From: an uncultured Collinsella sp.
GTDB lineage: Bacteria; Actinomycetota; Coriobacteriia; Coriobacteriales; Coriobacteriaceae
DNA: 8,819 nucleotides
Assembly: GCA_900544225.1 (NCBI GenBank)
Contig: UQUD01000076.1
Location: 1-8,819, forward strand
Direction: 5' to 3'
Below, one piece after another: positions 5,626 through 8,819 of this stretch (positions are counted from its first letter, which is position 1; each line of letters begins with the position of its first letter). A program made the translations under genes and the position numbers. Under the pieces are notes generated by a model, which had not been told where the DNA came from, ran no database searches, and saw only the letters and a program-made list of their open reading frames with translations.

Positions 5626-8307
5626 ATGCAAAAGGAATACCTGTCCGCCGCGGCGGAGGTGCTCAGCGACCAGGGTGTCGATGAGAACCTCGGCCTGAGC
5701 GACGACGAGGCGTCGTCGCGCCTCGCTAAGACAGGCCCTAACAAGCTCGAGGAAGCCGAGAAGACGCCGCTGTGGAAGCGTTTCTTTGAGCAGATGGCCG
5801 ATCCCATGGTCATCATGCTGATCGTTGCCGCCGTCATCAGTGCGCTCACGGGCATGGTCAAGGGCGAGCCCGACTTTGCCGATGTCGTCATTATCATGTT
5901 CGTCGTTATCGTCAACTCGGTGCTGGGCGTGGTCCAGGAAGCCAAGAGCGAAGAAGCCCTCGAGGCCCTGCAGGAGATGAGCGCGGCGCAGTCCAAGGTA
6001 CTGCGCGACGGCAAGCTCGTGCACCTGCCGAGCGCCGAGCTCGTGCCCGGTGACGTGATCATGCTCGAGGCGGGCGACTCCGTTCCGGCCGACTGCCGCG
6101 TCCTCGAGAGCGCCACGATGAAGATCGAAGAGGCCGCCCTTACCGGCGAGTCCGTGCCCGTCGAGAAGCATACCAACGTGATCGAGCTCGCCGCGGGCAC
6201 CGATGACGTGCCGCTCGGCGACCGCAAGAACATGTGCTATATGGGTTCCACCGTTGTGTACGGCCGTGGTCGCGCCGTCGTGGTCGGCACCGGCATGGAC
6301 ACCGAGATGGGCAAGATTGCCGGCGCCCTGGCCGAGGCCAAGGAAGAGCTCACGCCGCTGCAGGTGAAGCTCGCCGAGCTCAGCCGCATCCTTACCATTA
6401 TGGTTATCGTCATCTGCGTCGTCATCTTTGGCGTCGACATCATCCGTCACGGCGTGGGCAACGTCCTTACCGACCCGACTGCCCTGCTCGACACCTTTAT
6501 GGTCGCCGTCTCGCTTGCCGTCGCCGCCATCCCCGAGGGCCTGGTCGCCGTCGTGACCATCGTGCTTTCGCTCGGCGTGACCAAGATGGCCAAGCGCCAG
6601 GCGATCATCCGCAAGCTTTCTGCCGTCGAGACCCTTGGCTGCACGCAGACCATCTGCTCCGACAAGACCGGCACCCTTACCCAGAACAAGATGACCGTCG
6701 TCAAGCACGAGCTCGCTGCGCCCAAGGAGAAGTTCCTGGCCGGTATGGCACTGTGCTCCGATGCCCAGTGGGACGAGGAGCTGGGCGAGGCCGTGGGCGA
6801 GCCGACCGAGTGCGCGCTCGTCAACGATGCCGGCAAGGCTGGTCTCACTGGCCTGACTGCCGAGCACCCGCGCGTGGGCGAGGCCCCGTTCGACTCGGGC
6901 CGCAAGATGATGTCCGTGGTCGTCGAGACCCTGGACGGCGAGTACGAGCAGTACACCAAGGGCGCGCCCGACGTGGTAATCGGCCTGTGCACCCACATCT
7001 ACGAGGGCGATAGGGTCGTCCCCCTGACTGAGGAGCGCCGTGCCGAGCTCGTGGCCGCCAACAAGGCCATGGCCGACGAGGCCCTGCGCGTGCTGGCGCT
7101 GGCAAGCCGCACCTACACCGAGGTTCCGGCAGACTGCAGCCCCGCTGCGCTCGAGCACGACCTGGTCTTCTGCGGCCTGTCCGGCATGATTGACCCTGTC
7201 CGCCCCGAGGTCGCCGACGCCATCCGCGAGGCCCATGATGCCGGTATTCGCACAGTCATGATCACGGGCGACCACATCGACACCGCCGTGGCCATCGCCA
7301 AGCAGCTGGGCATCGTCACCGATCGCAGCCATGCCATCACCGGTGCCGACCTCGATCGCATGAGCGACGAGGAGCTCGACGCGCACATCGAGGACTACGG
7401 CGTGTACGCCCGCGTCCAGCCCGAGCACAAGACACGCATCGTCGAGGCCTGGAAGTCGCGCGACCAGATCGTGGCCATGACGGGCGACGGCGTCAACGAC
7501 GCCCCGTCCATCAAGCGCGCCGACATCGGCGTTGGCATGGGCATCACCGGTACCGATGTCACCAAGAACGTCGCCGACATGGTGCTTGCCGACGACAACT
7601 TCGCCACCATCATCGGTGCCTGCGAAGAGGGCCGTCGCATCTACGACAACATCCGCAAGGTCATCCAGTTCCTGCTTTCGGCCAACCTTGCCGAGGTGTT
7701 CTCGGTGTTCATCGCCACGCTCATCGGCTTTACCATCTTCCAGCCGGTGCAGCTGCTGTGGGTGAACCTGGTCACCGACTGCTTCCCCGCGCTCGCGCTG
7801 GGCATGGAGGATGCCGAGGGCGACATCATGAAGCGCAAGCCGCGCAACGCCAAGGACGGCGTCTTTGCCGGTAATATGGGTCTGGACTGCGTGGTCCAGG
7901 GCCTGATCATCACCGTGCTGGTGCTGGCGAGCTTCTTTGTGGGCGTGTACTTTGACATGGGCTACATCCACATCGCCGATATGATCGCCGGCAATGCCGA
8001 CGAGGAAGGCGTGATGATGGCGTTCATCACGCTCAACATGGTCGAGATTTTCCACTGCTTCAATATGCGCAGCCGTCGTGCGTCGCTGTTCACCATGAAG
8101 AAGCAGAACAAGTGGCTGTGGGCTTCCGCCGCGCTGGCGCTGGTGCTGACGGTGATCGTAACCGTGCAGCCGACGCTTGCCGAGATGTTCTTTGGCCCCG
8201 TGACGCTTGAGCTCAAGGGCGTTGTCGCCGCCCTGGGCCTTGCCTTCCTGATCATTCCGCTGATGGAGATCTACAAGGCGATCATGCGCGCAGTGGAGAA
8301 AGAGTAA
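5626..8307 (+). CDS. P2A-type calcium-translocating P-type ATPase (SERCA/PacL-like)
   Basis: The 893-residue membrane pump exports a cation, most likely Ca2+, at the cost of ATP. It has the full P-type plan. The N-terminal cation-ATPase domain (about 1-75) includes GLSDDEASSRL and GPNKL. Next are the actuator loop TGES (173-176), M4 with AAIPEGL (E304), and the phosphorylation site DKTGT with Asp346. The nucleotide domain carries KGAPD (445-449), the hinge has MTGDGVNDAP (618-627), and six C-terminal helices follow. Residues aligning with both SERCA calcium sites are kept: E304 in M4, N687 and E690 in M5 (SANLAE), N714, T717 and D718 in M6 (WVNLVTD), and E807 in M8. Many bacterial homologues and PMR1-type pumps lack part of site I. 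The ATG at 5626 follows AGGAGGGG and a structured leader. The gene stands alone. Mn2+ or another divalent ion remains possible as substrate. Confidence 0.95.
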   Translation: MQKEYLSAAAEVLSDQGVDENLGLSDDEASSRLAKTGPNKLEEAEKTPLWKRFFEQMADPMVIMLIVAAVISALTGMVKGEPDFADVVIIMFVVIVNSVLGVVQEAKSEEALEALQEMSAAQSKVLRDGKLVHLPSAELVPGDVIMLEAGDSVPADCRVLESATMKIEEAALTGESVPVEKHTNVIELAAGTDDVPLGDRKNMCYMGSTVVYGRGRAVVVGTGMDTEMGKIAGALAEAKEELTPLQVKLAELSRILTIMVIVICVVIFGVDIIRHGVGNVLTDPTALLDTFMVAVSLAVAAIPEGLVAVVTIVLSLGVTKMAKRQAIIRKLSAVETLGCTQTICSDKTGTLTQNKMTVVKHELAAPKEKFLAGMALCSDAQWDEELGEAVGEPTECALVNDAGKAGLTGLTAEHPRVGEAPFDSGRKMMSVVVETLDGEYEQYTKGAPDVVIGLCTHIYEGDRVVPLTEERRAELVAANKAMADEALRVLALASRTYTEVPADCSPAALEHDLVFCGLSGMIDPVRPEVADAIREAHDAGIRTVMITGDHIDTAVAIAKQLGIVTDRSHAITGADLDRMSDEELDAHIEDYGVYARVQPEHKTRIVEAWKSRDQIVAMTGDGVNDAPSIKRADIGVGMGITGTDVTKNVADMVLADDNFATIIGACEEGRRIYDNIRKVIQFLLSANLAEVFSVFIATLIGFTIFQPVQLLWVNLVTDCFPALALGMEDAEGDIMKRKPRNAKDGVFAGNMGLDCVVQGLIITVLVLASFFVGVYFDMGYIHIADMIAGNADEEGVMMAFITLNMVEIFHCFNMRSRRASLFTMKKQNKWLWASAALALVLTVIVTVQPTLAEMFFGPVTLELKGVVAALGLAFLIIPLMEIYKAIMRAVEKE

Positions 8308-8318
8308 CGCTCTCGTTC

Positions 8319-8406
8319 GGGCCCGCCCCACGCCCTTTCTCCCTCACTGGTCCTCGCGCTTTGCGCTGCGGGATCGTTCGGGAGAAAGGGCTTCCGGGGC
8401 GGGCCC
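8319..8406. repeat. 88-nt two-part GC-rich palindrome after the Ca2+-ATPase gene
   Basis: The outer arms GGGCCCGCCCC (8319-8329) and GGGGCGGGCCC (8396-8406) pair over 11 bp. A 2/4 internal loop follows, then GCCCTTTCTCCC (8332-8343) pairs with GGGAGAAAGGGC (8380-8391) over 12 bp. The 36-nt apical part can itself fold, for example TCC-CGC around 8351-8357 with GCGGGA at 8368-8373. There is no T-run after it, so it is not a classic terminator. It begins 12 bases after the ATPase stop. It may protect the 3' end of the mRNA or be a dispersed palindromic repeat. Confidence 0.85.
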
Positions 8407-8466
8407 TGCGCTATCCTTGCTGGCTTCTCTCCCCGTGCGGATGAAAAGGGCTGAGGGAAAGTATGT

Positions 8467-8500
8467 GAGCTGGTCGGGCTTTGCCCGGCCAGCTCTTTTT
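8467..8500 (+). terminator. Rho-independent terminator downstream of the Ca2+-ATPase
   Basis: GAGCTGGTCGGGC (8467-8479) pairs with GCCCGGCCAGCTC (8483-8495) over 13 bp including one G-U pair, with a TTT loop. It is followed by TTTTT (8496-8500). It is 160 bases beyond the ATPase stop and on the + strand, so it ends that transcript before the next gene. Confidence 0.92.
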
Positions 8501-8510
8501 GATTTAAAAT
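8481..8510 (+). promoter_or_regulatory. Candidate promoter of the last gene, overlapping the terminator
   Basis: TTGCCC (8481-8486) and TAAAAT (8505-8510) are separated by 18 bases. The -35 lies within the 3' arm of the preceding terminator and the -10 just after its T-run. Transcription would begin about 30 bases before the GTG start at 8549. Confidence 0.5.
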
Positions 8511-8548
8511 ACCCGCTCAGTTGTGATTTGTGGTGCTGGGAGGCGCTT

Positions 8549-8819
8549 GTGGGCAAGGCGAAGGCTAAGGCGAAGAAAAAGACGACGGGGGCGCGGGCTA
8601 AGCGCGATCGTCGTCGGAAGCTTGCGACCGAAGCTCCCGCGTCTGCCGAGGAGCTGCTGGCAAGCGTGCCGGGACTCGATGCGCTGCAGGATGTTCCGGC
8701 GTTCGACGATCTGCCGGTCGATGATGCTCAGCGGGCTGCCTTCGATGATTTTTGTGCTCGGGCCGAGGAGCCCGAGCAGATGCAGCTTGGTGCCGTGGTG
8801 CGCCTGGATCGTGGGTTTC
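8549..8819 (+). CDS. N-terminal fragment, probably ribosome small subunit-dependent GTPase A (RsgA-like); runs off the window
   Basis: The frame is open from GTG 8549 to the end of the window (90 codons). GGGAGG (8538-8543) lies five bases before the GTG. The N-terminus is very basic (GKAKAKAKKKTTGARAKRDRRRK, of which the Lys/Arg run is the point). An acidic linker with EELLASVPGLDAL and FDDLPVDD follows, then QLGAVVRLDRGF at the edge. A basic tail followed by an OB-fold strand of the form GxVVRxDRG is how RsgA proteins begin; RsgA is a GTPase that checks late 30S subunit maturation. The GTPase domain that would prove this (G1 and zinc motifs) lies outside the window. Another basic RNA-binding protein with an OB-fold is the main alternative. 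Confidence 0.55.
   Translation, partial: MGKAKAKAKKKTTGARAKRDRRRKLATEAPASAEELLASVPGLDALQDVPAFDDLPVDDAQRAAFDDFCARAEEPEQMQLGAVVRLDRGF

Noticed and set aside
5572..8331. A 919-codon open frame on the - strand antisense to the Ca2+-ATPase gene
   Set aside because: The cause is the same: strong codon bias in the real gene. The translation is His/Asp/Gly/Leu-rich and resembles no protein family.
8344..8556. A 70-codon frame on the - strand downstream of the ATPase
   Set aside because: It covers the palindrome, the terminator and the start of the next gene, has no ribosome binding site or family resemblance, and is explained as a chance open frame.

Overview
The window looks like chromosomal DNA of a moderately high-GC Gram-positive bacterium. 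Codon bias, gene content and the style of the proteins fit the Coriobacteriia, most likely a Collinsella-like gut actinobacterium. That placement is inferred from memory of such genomes, not from a search.

Layout, left to right. Bases 1-1303 hold the end of an ECF-type transporter operon on the + strand: the C-terminal part of an EcfT/CbiQ-like permease, then a CbiO/EcfA-like ATPase. The substrate-binding (S) subunit must lie upstream, outside the window. A short spacer leads to a + strand gene for a zinc-dependent phospholipase C-like protein (1383-2231). Its stop codon overlaps, tail to tail, the stop of a - strand gene (2228-3301) for an unrecognised protein whose C-terminal part resembles a DUF559/Vsr-like PD-(D/E)XK nuclease fold. 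Upstream of that gene is a 128-bp element with 25-bp inverted arms (3353-3480). Next come a strong terminator (3659-3695) and the - strand pyruvate kinase gene (3724-5184) that it ends. A 440-bp AT-richer divergent intergenic region (5185-5625) carries the pyk promoter and the promoter and leader of a + strand P2A-type Ca2+-ATPase (5626-8307). After the ATPase come an 88-nt two-part palindrome, a canonical terminator (8467-8500), a promoter overlapping that terminator, and the start of a gene (8549 to the window end) whose N-terminus suggests the ribosome-assembly GTPase RsgA.

Most of the window is housekeeping: metal/vitamin uptake, glycolysis, cation export and ribosome maturation. The genes are mostly separate transcription units; only the two ECF genes clearly share an operon.

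The most interesting signal is the leader of the Ca2+-ATPase (about 5514-5625). One hairpin has a 7-nt loop that is perfectly complementary to a 7-nt stretch in the loop of a second, larger hairpin, and the base stem of that second hairpin buries the ribosome binding site. A competing pairing is also visible. This has the form of a cis-regulatory RNA with a kissing-loop fold, and I do not recognise it as a known riboswitch class.
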